Source of the DNA: Malurus cyaneus samueli
Lineage: Eukaryota; Chordata; Aves; Passeriformes; Maluridae
Length of the DNA stretch: 64,000 bases
Assembly (NCBI GenBank): GCA_009741485.1
Contig: CM019214.1
Location: forward strand, 58,370,506-58,434,505
Direction of reading: 5' to 3'
A model generated the notes under the pieces. That model was not told where the DNA came from, ran no database searches, and saw only the letters and a list, made by a program, of their open reading frames with translations. Below, piece by piece: positions 27,871 through 44,330 of the stretch. Every line of letters begins with the position of its first letter. Positions within the stretch are counted from its first letter, which is position 1. The position numbers and the translations under genes were made by a program.

Positions 27871-29130
27871 AACCCAGGTTGCTAGAGAGTCGTAGGAGGA
27901 ATAGGCTATCCTTAGGAGTGCAACAGAGTTTGCGTGGCTGTGTTTTCTGCCTATTCAGTTGATTTCAGAGTTAGCTCGGGTTAAGGGTCATGCAAGTGGG
28001 GTCATATGCTGGACACAGAGGTAAAATCTGAGAACTTCTTCTCGCTCTGTGGCTTATGTAGGCCCCTGAGAGGCAATACTGAAAGTCTGAGCATCAAATA
28101 GAAAGGAAAGACTCTCTTCCCTTGCGGGCTATGGCTGTGGGCCGGGTTCTCTCACCACGGGGAAGCCTCACGTACGTTATCTCAGTTGAACACTCCTCTT
28201 CTCTCTGCAGACAGCGGATTTCCACACTACTACGAAACCCCTAGAGCACAAAGTATACCTGGTTTCACTCACCACCACTTATCATCTGGACTGCATATGC
28301 TTGAGAATATGCTGCATCCGAAAGTCCCACAGGAGGCGTCCAAGAAGTGCAAGATGCGCTCTGCCATTCATCACCTCGCTAGTCATCTTACTCAGAGAAA
28401 TGTGAAGGAGGATACCCACTCGAAATCACCACATACTGGTGGAGGCAGCCCCAGGCAGGCGTTCCATCTCGCAGTATAATGCATAGAAGAGTCATCAATA
28501 TCAATTCACACAATCGCGACATCATGCCAACATGTACATGTGACAACTGCGAGCCGCACCCTTCGGCATTTCGTAACTGGGTAATGGAGGATCAATCCGT
28601 CACCTCACAAGAAAGTCAAATACCGCATACCGGTCGGTGGTGTAGGCGAACCCATCTTACCGGAACAACTTAGACAGCCCACACAGAAAGTGAACTCCCG
28701 TGAGGCGCTATTGTGGTAGCAAGATGCTAAGGGAATCACTCTGGCAAAGTTTAAAAACACTACTGTCAGAACACAATAACTCATTAGGTTCTGAAGGGAG
28801 AAATGCGTCACGGTGCATATTCCTCTTTATTCTGGTCTACGAGCAAAAGGGTATGTAAGATGAGTCTTTGCTCATGTGTTGTATCTAGGCGTTTCTCACT
28901 ACCACAACCTCCTGAGGATATGGGGCGCACCATGAGCTGGAACAGAGTCAGGAGAAGGGACCAACAAAAGGCCATGATCTCTGGTTCTTCATAACAAGAA
29001 TATAGAGGTCCTACAAGCCAGCAGAGATGCACACTTCATGGGTAACCACATCTGCACCTGGTGTCTCTAGCCACCTACTGAAGCCAACCAGTGCGACTTA
29101 GAACCGGGAGCATCTGACAGACCTGCTCCA
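27871..29130. other. CpG-containing, unalignable middle of the LTR
   Basis: This 1.2-kb segment has no repeat period I can follow and no coding content. Its base composition and CpG content differ sharply from the surrounding intron. Some words near 28110-28170 (GGGCTATGGCTG, CCACGGGGAAGC) suggest a heavily corrupted version of the family's GC-rich interior. Confidence 0.45.
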
Positions 29131-29178
29131 CACAGGCCTCACCTGAGTGAGGCAACACAGGCGTGCAACCATAGGCCT

Positions 29179-29400
29179 ACTGCTCCACCATGGTCACCGT
29201 GGGCTGCAGGGGACAGCCTGCTCCACCATGGTCACCATGGGCACCTGCAGGGGGACAGCCTGCTCCACCATGGTCACCATGGGCTGCAGGGGACAGCCTG
29301 CTCCACCATGGTCACCATGGGCTGCAGGGGACAGCCTGCTCCACCATGGTCACCATGGTCACCTGCAGGGGGACAGCCTGCTCCACCATGGTCGTCACCT
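29179..29400 (+). repeat. Minisatellite of about 40-bp units
   Basis: About six copies contain CCTGCTCCACCATGGTCACC and alternate between two unit lengths. The spacer is GGGCTGCAGGGGACAG in some and GGGCACCTGCAGGGGGACAG in others. Most units carry the near-palindrome CCATGGTCACCATGG. It lies inside the LTR, whose remembered consensus has about two such units. Confidence 0.85.
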
Positions 29401-29714
29401 CAGCCTGCAAAGGAATCCCAGCTCTGGCACCTGGAACAGCTCCTCCCCCTCATTCACTGACCTCGGTGTCTGCATTCCCTCACATATTCCTCAGCCTCCT
29501 CCACCTTTATTTTGATTTCTTCTTAAATTTGTTTTCACAGAGGCGTAACCACCATCTTCAATTGGCCCAGGTTTGGTCAGTGGCATGTCCATCAACCTCA
29601 GGGCCAACAGCAATTGGCTCTGCTGGACATGGTGGAAGCCTCCAGAAGTTTCTCACAGAAGCCATCTTTATGGCTCCCCCACTTCCAAAAACTGGGCCAA
29701 GCAAAACCAACACA

Positions 29715-29719
29715 AGGAA
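29715..29719. repeat. Target-site duplication, right copy
   Basis: AGGAA stands directly after the AACACA end of the LTR and matches the left copy. Confidence 0.75.
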
Positions 29720-32700
29720 CCACTCTGTTCAAGCACTTCACTGAGAAGAAAAGGCAAGCACTCAATCAAGTTTGGAGCTGACAGTCTGTGTATAAAAGGT
29801 AAGAAACCGTCATTTAATAACAGCATATTCTACAACTCTGTCAGAAAGAATCGAAAAAATAAAAGAAATTAAAATTAAGGTATAGTTAATACTATGCTTA
29901 AAGGCTGTAACAAATTCTTCAATAATATCTTTTCACAATCTGACAAAGTAATTCCTAACTGAAAATACAAGTCAAAGTACCTTATCTAATAAAGTTTTTC
30001 TAATCTTATTTACAACATCTCCTGGCACGATGACTCTTTCTACTGTCCTACCAGAAGAATGATCTGATGTTACTCATGATTCTGACATAGATTAGGGCAC
30101 TGAAGAAACAGTCATTCAGTAATTAATTAATTCAAGGCAGAATTCTTGCTAAGAAATTGTCAAAGAAGGAGATTAAAGTGGAAAACATGCCACAATTTTA
30201 GCTTCAAAAATAATCAAACTAAAAAACAAATGTTATTGTCAGGCTATTTCACCACTGCTATACTAATCTTTTTTGGGGGTTTTCTAGTTTTTGTTTGCCC
30301 CACATTCATGAAGTTATCTGGATATCAAAGTCAGGCTTTAGGAGTTATTTACATCCCACTTCTTTAAATAAATTTAAGAGTCTGAAGAACTGAAGGTTCC
30401 TCCTTTCCATGACAAGACATCAGAAAAAATAAAGCAAGTAAGTTGAATTATTTTCCGTAAACTGGGTGTGTTTTGCTGTGACAGTAATTGGTAAGTGATC
30501 TCCCTGGTTTTAATTGAATACAAAAACTTTTCCATTTTATCAGAGAGCAGTTGGGTGGGCATCTGGCAGCCAACCAAGCTCAGTGCACCACAGAAGTATA
30601 TTCACTCACTAACTCTTACATATCAATCCCACCTAACAAATACAATTTGATACAAATATTTTAAAAGGATAAGAGCAGATATTCTATTTGCTAAGAAAAG
30701 AAACTAATACAGCTATTACCAAAGCACCACTAAATATACCATCTACTCCCTCCATTCTTAAGATGATATACTCAAGCTGCAAGATACCACTGACATTTCA
30801 ATGCTTTGGTTGCTGTTCCTTGCAAATGCTCATAATTTACTCCTGCCTTCTTCAGAAAGAAACTTTTTTCCATACTTCGCAGTATATACACAAATCGTTT
30901 TGAGTTATTTTGCATTCAGGATAGTTAGTATGATAATAAAGGGCAGGCAAACAAATGCAGGCTTTACTGCTACTTGTACACAGTTCTGTTAAAAGGTGAC
31001 TTAGATTTCTCAGCATTCTATTATAGTAGAAGTTACTAAACTATGTCGTTGGCAGTCTTACAGGTTTGTAATAATAAGATTCTACAAGAAGTACTGTTTG
31101 AAGCTACCTCTGATAAATCTTATACAAGGATAGTGGGCTCAACCTAATCTCTCAGATGGGTGATAGCAGATTCTCTTGCTTCTGCAAGGTAGGCTGTGGC
31201 ATGTTAAATACAGCACTAAACTGATTTATATTGCTAATTTGATCTTCTTGCTAGCATTTACTCTTTTTTTCTGGTTTAAAATATTTGAGACTTAGTTGGC
31301 AGTACAGCACCTTAGGTCTTGATTTTCCTTATAGAGTATACACGGGAGAAGAAAAATAAAAAAAAATTAGAGAGAACTATATTGACCTTTTCAAGACAAG
31401 TGCCATCAGAGATAGTACTTCCACAGAAGTGCTTTATTTCTGAATAATCAAGTCTGGCAGGAGCTCTGGTGTGATGGGATCAGACACTGCCATTTCCAAT
31501 AAGATTAGGATGAAAATCTGTCTTAGTTGATAAAAAAAAAATAGAGAGAGATCATGCAATCTTTCTCTCTTGAGTTTACTAGATCAGTTCCTTTTGATAT
31601 CTAGAAAAGAAAGAAGAGTATTTCTAATTTCTTCATGCCATCTCCCATTAGCTGCAGTTATCTCCATATTGCTAAAAATAATGAAGAATTTGCAAGTGAT
31701 TTCTTGTATGTTTGATGTGCAGTTTCTAATCCTCTTCACTTGGACTGTCATACTTTAAACATTAGAGTCTTGGATAAGTTAAATCAACTTATTGGTAGGA
31801 TATTCATAAATACAGCACATTAATTATAAAGCACATATTAAATGAAACTTAGCTTTCTTATATTTTGTATATGTGAGATGCCCAAATTGTAATTCTGGAT
31901 TGAAAAGCTTCAACATTTCTTTTTTGATTAGAGGTAGCTTTCTTGTATACTCTATACAACCTCCTAAGCCTTGGAATCACCTTGGCAAACCACGTCAAGC
32001 ACCCAAAGAATGAGTGTAAATTGTCTCATGTTATCCTGAAACAGATTGCACATAATGCCCAACCACAACAGCCTCACTACATTAATTACACTTACAGACT
32101 TTACCAACTTTCTGCTATAATCTTCTCCATACCAGTACTCTTCCAAGTATCTTCATCAACAAGGTGTTTGCATATTAAAATTTACCTTACTTCAGTATTG
32201 TAAGTTTTAAACATAATAGTTTGAAGCTACTCCAAGCAACCTGGCACTCATATCAATGATTAAAAAACAAGAACTGCAAAAAGAGATGCTCCTAAAAAAG
32301 ACAGCTCCTAAAATTATGCCAGCCTTACCACATCTGATAATCCATTCTCCTCACCGTGCAAAACAGAAAGTTCCTTCCTACAAACACAACCTTTCCTATT
32401 TCTTTTGGACCATTTATCCCAAATTTTTCTGTTGTTCTTTTTTGAATGTGCTAACCTTTTAAAGTTGTACCCAAGTGGTCTGACCAATTCCTTAACTAAC
32501 TTCACTTTCAAAAAAAAAAAAATACAGGTTTCAAAATTAGCTGAAGGATCCTTTGCAAGAAATTCAAGATTCAAAATGAGTACATGAAGAACATTTACAT
32601 TTATCTTGATACATTTAATTAGTTTTCCCATTATCTTCATACTTTTACATTTTTAATGTTATTTTCTTGCAATATTGTCCTGAACTTCCCTATCAAGTCA

Positions 32701-33509
32701 CATGCAGTTTTTTTACCCCATAATTTTAGCTGCTAGCAATTTTGGTTATTAAAACACATAGTTTACTCAAATCTTGGATATAGTTAAATCTCCCACTTTA
32801 TTATCACAAACTTTTCAGCTTCTCTAATCTTAACATATGCTCATCATATATACCATGTCATCCAAGAGCTAATAATAGAACATAATATTATTAGAAGAAA
32901 TTTCCATTCACAAGATTTTGCACAGGTTTCCTTCACCCCACAATATTTTCATGATTCTACAGATCATGCTATCTTTTATGCAAAGTGTCACTCCCCTGCC
33001 TGTAGGTCTAAAAATTCCAACAGTTAGGAGCATGTTAGTTAGCATCACAGAGCAGTGATTATTCTTACGTCAGGATTCCAGTGCATTACAAAGTAGTTGT
33101 CATTCAATAATGAGCATTTGTGTTTGTTCATCTTATCTCTTAGGATTTAAATAATATAAAAGCACATGTAAGGCTTGCTTCAGCTCTGCTATTCAGTATT
33201 TCCCATATTAATTACCTTTAAGTCATACATTCAGTTAAATGTTTTCCAAAAATAATAGCAGAAGATTCCTTTGATACCACCGTTGCCAAAAAGGCTTTAC
33301 ACAGATTTTCTTCATTGGTCTGTAGTCACGAGGATAACTCTTGTAATTCTTAAACTCTAATTTCTTTTTATTTCTTTCTCTTTCATATCTCTTCTAACCA
33401 CTCTGCATACCAATACTTCTTTTTGCCTTCAAAATGTATCAAATAACCAAAGATGATTCACGAAAACCATTCACACTCATCACCTTATTTTCAGAACTTG
33501 TCAATTACT

Positions 33510-33790
33510 TTCCCCCCAACCAGTGAGTAGCCATGGAGCTGTCAGAGGTACACAAAACCAACTCCACTCAAGTAACCAGCTCACAACCAAAACCAAATGG
33601 CCAAAACAAACCCACAAGGGTAACTGTGATGACACCATCCGTGACATTCCACACGTGGTGGGTTTGCTATACCTGTCAGGGATATCCCCACAACATGAAC
33701 AAGAACAATGATCCAAAGCGTGCACTCACGCTCCGACACACACGGAGCCCTCTCGCTCAGGCTTTTATGACAAAGGAGTTGGTTTTCCAC
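33510..33790. other. Unassigned CpG-containing patch, possibly an old LTR
   Basis: It is richer in GC and CpG than its surroundings. On the minus strand it has CATAAAAGCCTGAGCGAGAG followed by a stem-loop GCTCCG...CGGAGC, a TATA-plus-GC-rich layout seen in LTR promoters. No family is recognised and no flanking duplication was found. Confidence 0.3.
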
Positions 33791-36542
33791 TAAATTCTGA
33801 GTCAATGAAAAAAAAATCATCTTTCATCTTCAGTAAGTTCTACAAGAGTACCATCAACAACTGATGCATTGATATGCCTCAGTACTTATCTCCAAGTTTA
33901 ATTTTTATAAAACATACTGCTTTCACAAAATTATTCAACTTTTGAAGTGACAAAACCAGCTTTATAGCATGCAAAAGAAGAGAAAATATCCTATTATCAC
34001 CTATACTCTGCGGATTTTCCATTATTACCATCACCAAACAGCACAGTGAAAACATTTCCTCCAGTAAAATACCAAGACTGTGGCCAGCAGCAAGTCAAAT
34101 AAGTCATTACTTCTCTCTACTTCCTTCTCAGGGAGATACTTCCGCACTTTTAGGGGTAAGTATCTGGAGTACTTTGTATGGATTTCCCCAATTCAAGAAA
34201 AACATAGGTATTTTGGAATGAGTACAGCAGAAAATCATCATGATGATTAGAGGGCTGAAACATAATAATGCAGACAGACATAATAATGCAGTGGCAGAAA
34301 AGTTGAAAGAGTTGTCAGTTTTGAGAAGGATAATAAAAGACAAGGGAACACTTACTGTTGTCTCAAACGACCTGACAGGAGGCTGGAAATAAGAGGGAAC
34401 CAGCATTCTTGGAGGTGCACAACAAGCAAGAAGAAATAGGCACACTTTTCATGTCCCTGAAATGTCTCTGTATATACTCTACAAAGGTTTCCTACAATCT
34501 GAAGCCAGGCCCTCTTTTACTTTTTTATTCTTGCAGTATTATTTCTTTCATACCTCCATAACATTTTCAGTTTCTCAATTGCTTCCATGCCTCTTCAGAA
34601 TCAACATAATTTATAACTCCTACACAAACATCTGCCGAATCTTCAAATCTATTCTATACTGTTCTGTATTCCTTTTCCTAGCAAAAATTCCTCAGTGGAT
34701 TATTTACATAGATATAAGACTTCCTTTTCTAGATCAACACTGATATACTGTTGGCATATTAGCTGGCAAAATGCACCAACTGAATATTTGAGTACCTCAA
34801 TTTGATTTTACTTAATGAGAATAAAATTCACTTAAAGCATCATTGAACATTCGGATCCCTGCTTCCTCAACTAGGTATCTCTTCTTATGCAATGATTTTA
34901 ATGAAAAGAGTGCATAAGCAGACCCTTCAGCAGTGTGGAAACCAGCTCATTCTTTGCATGCCATCAGTTGGCTACAGAATGATTTTCAATTTCTCATCTT
35001 TTTCATTTTAGAGACAAAGCTTTAGAAATAGTCAAGGACTCTTTCCAAATTGAGTATAGTGAATAGCTTGCTGATTCTACTTAAGAGAGCCTGGTGTTAA
35101 ATCTCCTCAAGACTGCAAAGAAAACTCTGTGTCTCAAATTTCTTTGGTAAGTTTTGTTATAATCAGTAAGTAATGCACAAGCTACAAAGAAGCATCCCTT
35201 CTCTCCATGGTCATGAGAGCAAAAGCAGTCGCTTTGCAGTCCTCAGTACTGGAATTCATGCTGTCAACAAGAGACCCAGAGATCTGGTCCTGCCTACTAA
35301 CATGCTTACGCATTCATGAAAAGTTCTGTAAACCACTCACTTGAAAAAAGATGAAATTTAGTTCCATGTTGCCCTTTAAACACCTACTTGCTGTTCTAAA
35401 TAAAATCTTTAGTGTCTCCACTTCCTTTGAAAAATTAAGATGAAGGCACACTTATATGACCTATGTGGGATGAGATTTCAAAACTTAAAAATAAAAAATA
35501 CTAAGCAGTAAGCCTCACCCATAAAAAAGAAATAAATTTGTCCCTGCAGACCACAATCTTTAAATTGCTAAACACACACACACATTTGGTATAAAAGTGT
35601 ACTTCACTGACTTTCCAACTGTAGATCCAGTAACTCTTCTCTATTAGGTTTTGTCAAAACAATGTATTCGGTCCATTCACTTAAATATTGAGGGATGTTA
35701 ATCTTGTTAATTCTCATGTTCTTGCCGTCTGTGGAGACTCACAATCCTCTTCTGAGCCATTAACATGTTTGGCCTGAACATCATCTTGTCTCCCAAATTT
35801 TACTGTTTAATTACACATAGGAAACCATTTCCTCCAGTGGTTTTTAAAACCTCCAACCTATTAATTCAGAGAACATTCTTGGGAATTCTGCTAACATTAT
35901 AAAGGCACCATAATTAGCTTCTAGACTTATTTTAATAGATTCAAGCAAACACATCTATGGTCTGTGAGGTTTTTTTGCCTTTTTATCTTTGTACAACATT
36001 CTTGATATTATTAAGTACCAGCAGTAATAAACCATAATATTAAATCAGTACAAACACTGCTAGAGCATAAAAATGATGCTTTGACAATAGGTGAATAAAG
36101 TTCTTGGTTATGGTGAAAAAAAAAAAAAAGAAAAGAGGATAATACACACCAAAAAACACCCAAAAAAGGGAGGAATTTCAGAATGCCATGCCACTCTATT
36201 AATAAAAATATCCAAGTAAAATCTTTTAAACAAAGTAAAAAAAATAACCCCTGTTCAATTTGCAAAGAAATTAAATATTACGGCCCTTTGGCTGCCCTAA
36301 AGTACGACATCTCTGATACCAAAAAAGGAGTGAGACAAAAAATGTGTCAAAAAATAACAGGCATTTTATATATGGTACAGAATAACTTTAAACTACTGCT
36401 AAAATGGCTTACTTCCAAAGAAGTGAGAAAAGTTTTAAACCCAGGAATACTTTAAAATATTTGTTCCCTCAGTGCTTTAAAAGCTGAAGAAGTTAAGCAA
36501 ATATCAGAGGCGATTTATGTTCCTACAGCTTTATCAGGAAGT

Positions 36543-36560
36543 AAAAAAAAAAAAAAAAAA
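36543..36560 (+). repeat. Poly-A run (18 bases)
   Basis: An uninterrupted adenine run about 420 bp beyond the donor of the last recognised exon. Confidence 0.85.
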
Positions 36561-36978
36561 TCAGAAAGACTACCATTGTGGATCAAATACACATCAATAA
36601 TCATATCCATTCTGAGGGTAAACACATCACCTTCTGGGCTCCAGATAAGATTTCAGTAATTTATGATGGTATTCTGATAAACTTTTATAAGTATTTTTTT
36701 AAACATGATAAATAAAAGTCTGTATTATCCAGAAGCATTTCTTGTTTTTTTTTCAGGGAGGTTTTCCTACAGGTCACACAATTTTTGTCATGCTTAAGTA
36801 AAATACTTCAATATTACTGCTTTAAGCACTCTAGGATTTTCAAACTTTTTTCCTCATACATGCCACTTAGAAACAAGAAGATTAATGTTATATTTTGAGG
36901 GGTTCTTTCATATATTTGTTTAAGTCCCAAGAATTTTAAATCTCCAAAAGCCGAAAATTAAACCCATCAACTACTTAC

Positions 36979-37093
36979 CCCTTTTTTGACAACAAAATGT
37001 AAGTTCCAATTTGCAAAGCATGTCAGCATTCTCATACTTGTCCTCTTCTGCCTTAACCCAAAAACAGGATTCTGTCATCTCCTGAGGTCTGAT
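36979..37093 (-). CDS. DIAPH3: DIAPH3 exon 14 of 14 in window (FH2 lasso/linker)
   Basis: This 115-nt exon has a TGCTTGTAG acceptor and a GTAAGT donor and goes from phase 0 to phase 1. It encodes IRPQEMTESCFWVKAEEDKY, then ENADMLCKLELTFCCQKR. Human DIAPH3 has IRPHEMTENCFWIKVNENKY at this place, and RPHEMTEN is not found in the paralogues. This is the early FH2 segment. The exon that should follow (about KKKIKELKFLD and AQNLSIF in human) was not recognised in the remaining 37 kb. Confidence 0.95.
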
Positions 37094-40617
<3,524 letters not shown>

Positions 40618-40722
40618 CCGTGATTTAAAAGCTTGTAATTCTGTTTCAAGTTCATTGATTCGCTCCTCTTTTTTTTGCAATAGGGCCTGGGTCTCCTGAT
40701 GAACTACAAAATCTTTTTCAAA
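40618..40722 (-). CDS. DIAPH3: DIAPH3 exon 12 of 14 (coiled coil)
   Basis: This 105-nt exon has a CCCTTTTAG acceptor and a GTAAAA donor, with phase 0 at both ends (35 codons). It encodes FEKDFVVHQETQALLQKKEE, then RINELETELQAFKSR. The human equivalent is FEKEFTDHQETQAELQKKEA and onward. This is a charged coiled coil that continues the dimer stalk up to FH1. Confidence 0.95.
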
Positions 40723-41325
40723 CTAAAAGGGAAAAAAAGGGAAAAAAAAGGAAATTGTTGGTACCAGTCAGTTCTGCAAAGTTTCTTTAAATTCCAATTT
40801 TTCTTTTTGTGCCTGTTAAAACTCATGTAATAACAATATTAAGGACACATCTGCTATTCTAACTTCCATGTGTGTGCTGAGTGGAAGAACCATCTGTATC
40901 ACCATTACAGGTCTTTACTATATGAATTGGCATAAAGCATTAATGTATTTTAAGTCAGTATTACACAGAGTAGCTTAAAAGCCATGGATGCACAGTTATA
41001 CAGTCAGTAGATAAAGAGGGGTCAAATTTATTCTCTCACTGTTCATTTTGTAAGAGAAACTGATAACTGTTGAAATAAAGTATTCAGGTTTTTTTTGGCA
41101 CAGTTGTACACGAAAACTTAAATAGTAGAAAGATTCGCAATTTAGGTTAACTACTTTGTACCACTTTGCTTCCTAATCCACAAGGAACATCCAAATTCCC
41201 ACTTCATCCCAGAACTAATAGTAATTTCAAGTTAAAAACTATGTAATGTTCAGTTACACCATTCATTAATCTATTACATAATCTCATATCCATCTTATGA
41301 TCACATCATGTAAAAAATTACTTAC
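40723..41325 (-). other. DIAPH3 intron of 0.6 kb
   Basis: This 603-bp phase 0 GT-AG intron is AT-rich and has no recognised repeat. Confidence 0.85.
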
Positions 41326-41390
41326 TTTTCTGGAAAGCTCAGAAGCCCTCTCTTCACATTCTTCTAATCTTGCTTTATCTACACAAACAT
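41326..41390 (-). CDS. DIAPH3: DIAPH3 exon 11 of 14 (start of coiled coil)
   Basis: This 65-nt exon has a TTTCAAG acceptor and a GTAAGT donor and goes from phase 1 to phase 0. With the split Asp codon it encodes DVCVDKARLEECEERASELS, then RK. The heptad-like, highly charged sequence starts the coiled coil that precedes FH1. The intron before it is only 119 bp. Confidence 0.94.
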
Positions 41391-41489
41391 CTTGAAATAA
41401 AACCAACAATCACATTTACATATATGTGGGGAACACAAGAGTCTTAATCACATATAGAATTCATATATGGAAGCATGATGCTGTAATCA

Positions 41490-43670
<2,181 letters not shown>

Positions 43671-43789
43671 TCTAGTTCAGACCTAATATCTTCTAAACGA
43701 TGAGAGAATTCAATCATGTCTTCTTCTTTATGCTCATTGAACACTTTCAGCTGAATATCTAGTGCTTCATTCTTTATATATTGTAGTTG
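43671..43789 (-). CDS. DIAPH3: DIAPH3 exon 8 of 14 (dimerization region), followed by a U12 donor
   Basis: This 119-nt exon has a GTTGCAG acceptor and goes from phase 0 to phase 2. It encodes QYIKNEALDIQLKVFNEHKE, then EDMIEFSHRLEDIRSEL, and its last complete codon is GAA for Glu. There is no usable GT donor. Coding similarity stops at GAACTAGA and the next ten bases are ATATCCTTTT, the U12 AT-AC donor consensus. Ending the exon at 43671 and joining it to 42946 gives SELDEVNDVYN, which aligns without gaps to human AELDEAYDVYN. The GTs nearby (in AGGTCTGA, and CTTGTATC inside CR1) would all shift the frame into a stop. Confidence 0.93.
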
Positions 43790-44219
43790 CTGCAACGAAG
43801 AAACAGTAGAAAGGCTTGCAAAACTAGTATTTCCATATGTAAATAAATGTTATCTTTTTAATAAATTCCATAGGTCTATGCTATTTAAAAGTTTAAAATT
43901 ACAAGAACACATGAGTTAAATTAAATATTCAAAAGGTAAACATGACTTCAGGCTGGCTTAAAAGTTTTGTACAACAGTCTGTCACATGTTCTTAAGCAAA
44001 GTTATAAAATGCTCAGGAATCAGAATAAAGTTCAGAGAGCACATTTCACCTTGTCATTTTTATTTTAAGTCTCATTCTCATATCTGACTGCTCTTTCCCA
44101 AACTTAATAAAATGCCTTTAAGATTAGTTTATTAGAATTTGTTCTCCCATTCCCCCTCTCAAGCTCAAATAATTTAAAAAATTGAATAATAATGCAAAGA
44201 GAGATGACTAGATGCTTAC
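43790..44219 (-). other. Short DIAPH3 intron
   Basis: This 430-bp phase 0 GT-AG intron (donor GTAAGC, acceptor TTGCAG) has no recognised element. Confidence 0.85.
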
Positions 44220-44330
44220 TGGCAATATCTCTTTCAATCCACTGCGCATAAATTCATTTCTGATGTGCAGCCTAAAATCCAAGTCATCAGGAGATGTAAC
44301 GAGAGCATTGATGAGCTGCATACAAGCTAC
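44220..44330 (-). CDS. DIAPH3: DIAPH3 exon 7 of 14 (DID end)
   Basis: This 111-nt exon has a GTCACAG acceptor and a GTAAGC donor, with phase 0 at both ends (37 codons). It encodes VACMQLINALVTSPDDLDFR, then LHIRNEFMRSGLKEILP. This is one of the best conserved blocks of the diaphanous FH3 region and is nearly identical to human DIAPH3. Confidence 0.97.

Larger units (their letters stand above)
26088..29714 (+). mobile_element. Expanded solo LTR of an avian endogenous retrovirus
   Basis: The ends are TGTCCTGGTTTAAAATGCTG and CCAACACA, flanked by a perfect 5-bp target duplication AGGAA (26083-26087 and 29715-29719). The first 300 bp, including AACAAAAGGGTTCATGAGTC and GTGAATTTATTACTAACAAA, resemble an LTR I remember from passerine genomes. 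So do the last 550 bp, including ACTGACCTCGGTGTCTGCAT and TTTCACAGAGGCG. The remembered family is roughly 1 kb long; this copy is about 3.6 kb because of internal repeat expansion. No retroviral coding region is present, so it is a solo LTR. Orientation is tentative. A 5-bp duplication fits several retrovirus classes, so no class is assigned. Confidence 0.8.
29720..36978 (-). other. DIAPH3 intron, part next to the last exon
   Basis: This is the 5' part of a large intron, beginning with the GTAAGT donor of the last exon. It holds poly-A runs (36117-36129, 36543-36560), a CA run (35571-35584) and an unassigned CpG-containing patch (33510-33790). No FH2 exon was recognised, although small exons could be missed by eye. 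Confidence 0.7.

Noticed and set aside
29147..29744. Long open frames on the plus strand (122 and 184 codons)
   Set aside because: They are produced by the minisatellite, whose units lack stops in several frames, and lie within the LTR. The predicted proteins are simple repeats of the tandem unit.
29981..30047. Exon-like minus-strand segment ending GATAAG/GTACTT
   Set aside because: It has an acceptor and a donor and reads VERVIVPGDVVNKIRKTLLDK when split as VERVIVPGDV and NKIRKTLLDK. However, it does not match any diaphanous sequence, and the phase left by the preceding exon leads to a stop.
33330..33400. Lys/Arg-rich minus-strand segment resembling the RREEE...KKK stretch of FH2
   Set aside because: It contains a stop and does not continue into the conserved AQNLSIF block, so the likeness is due to simple composition.
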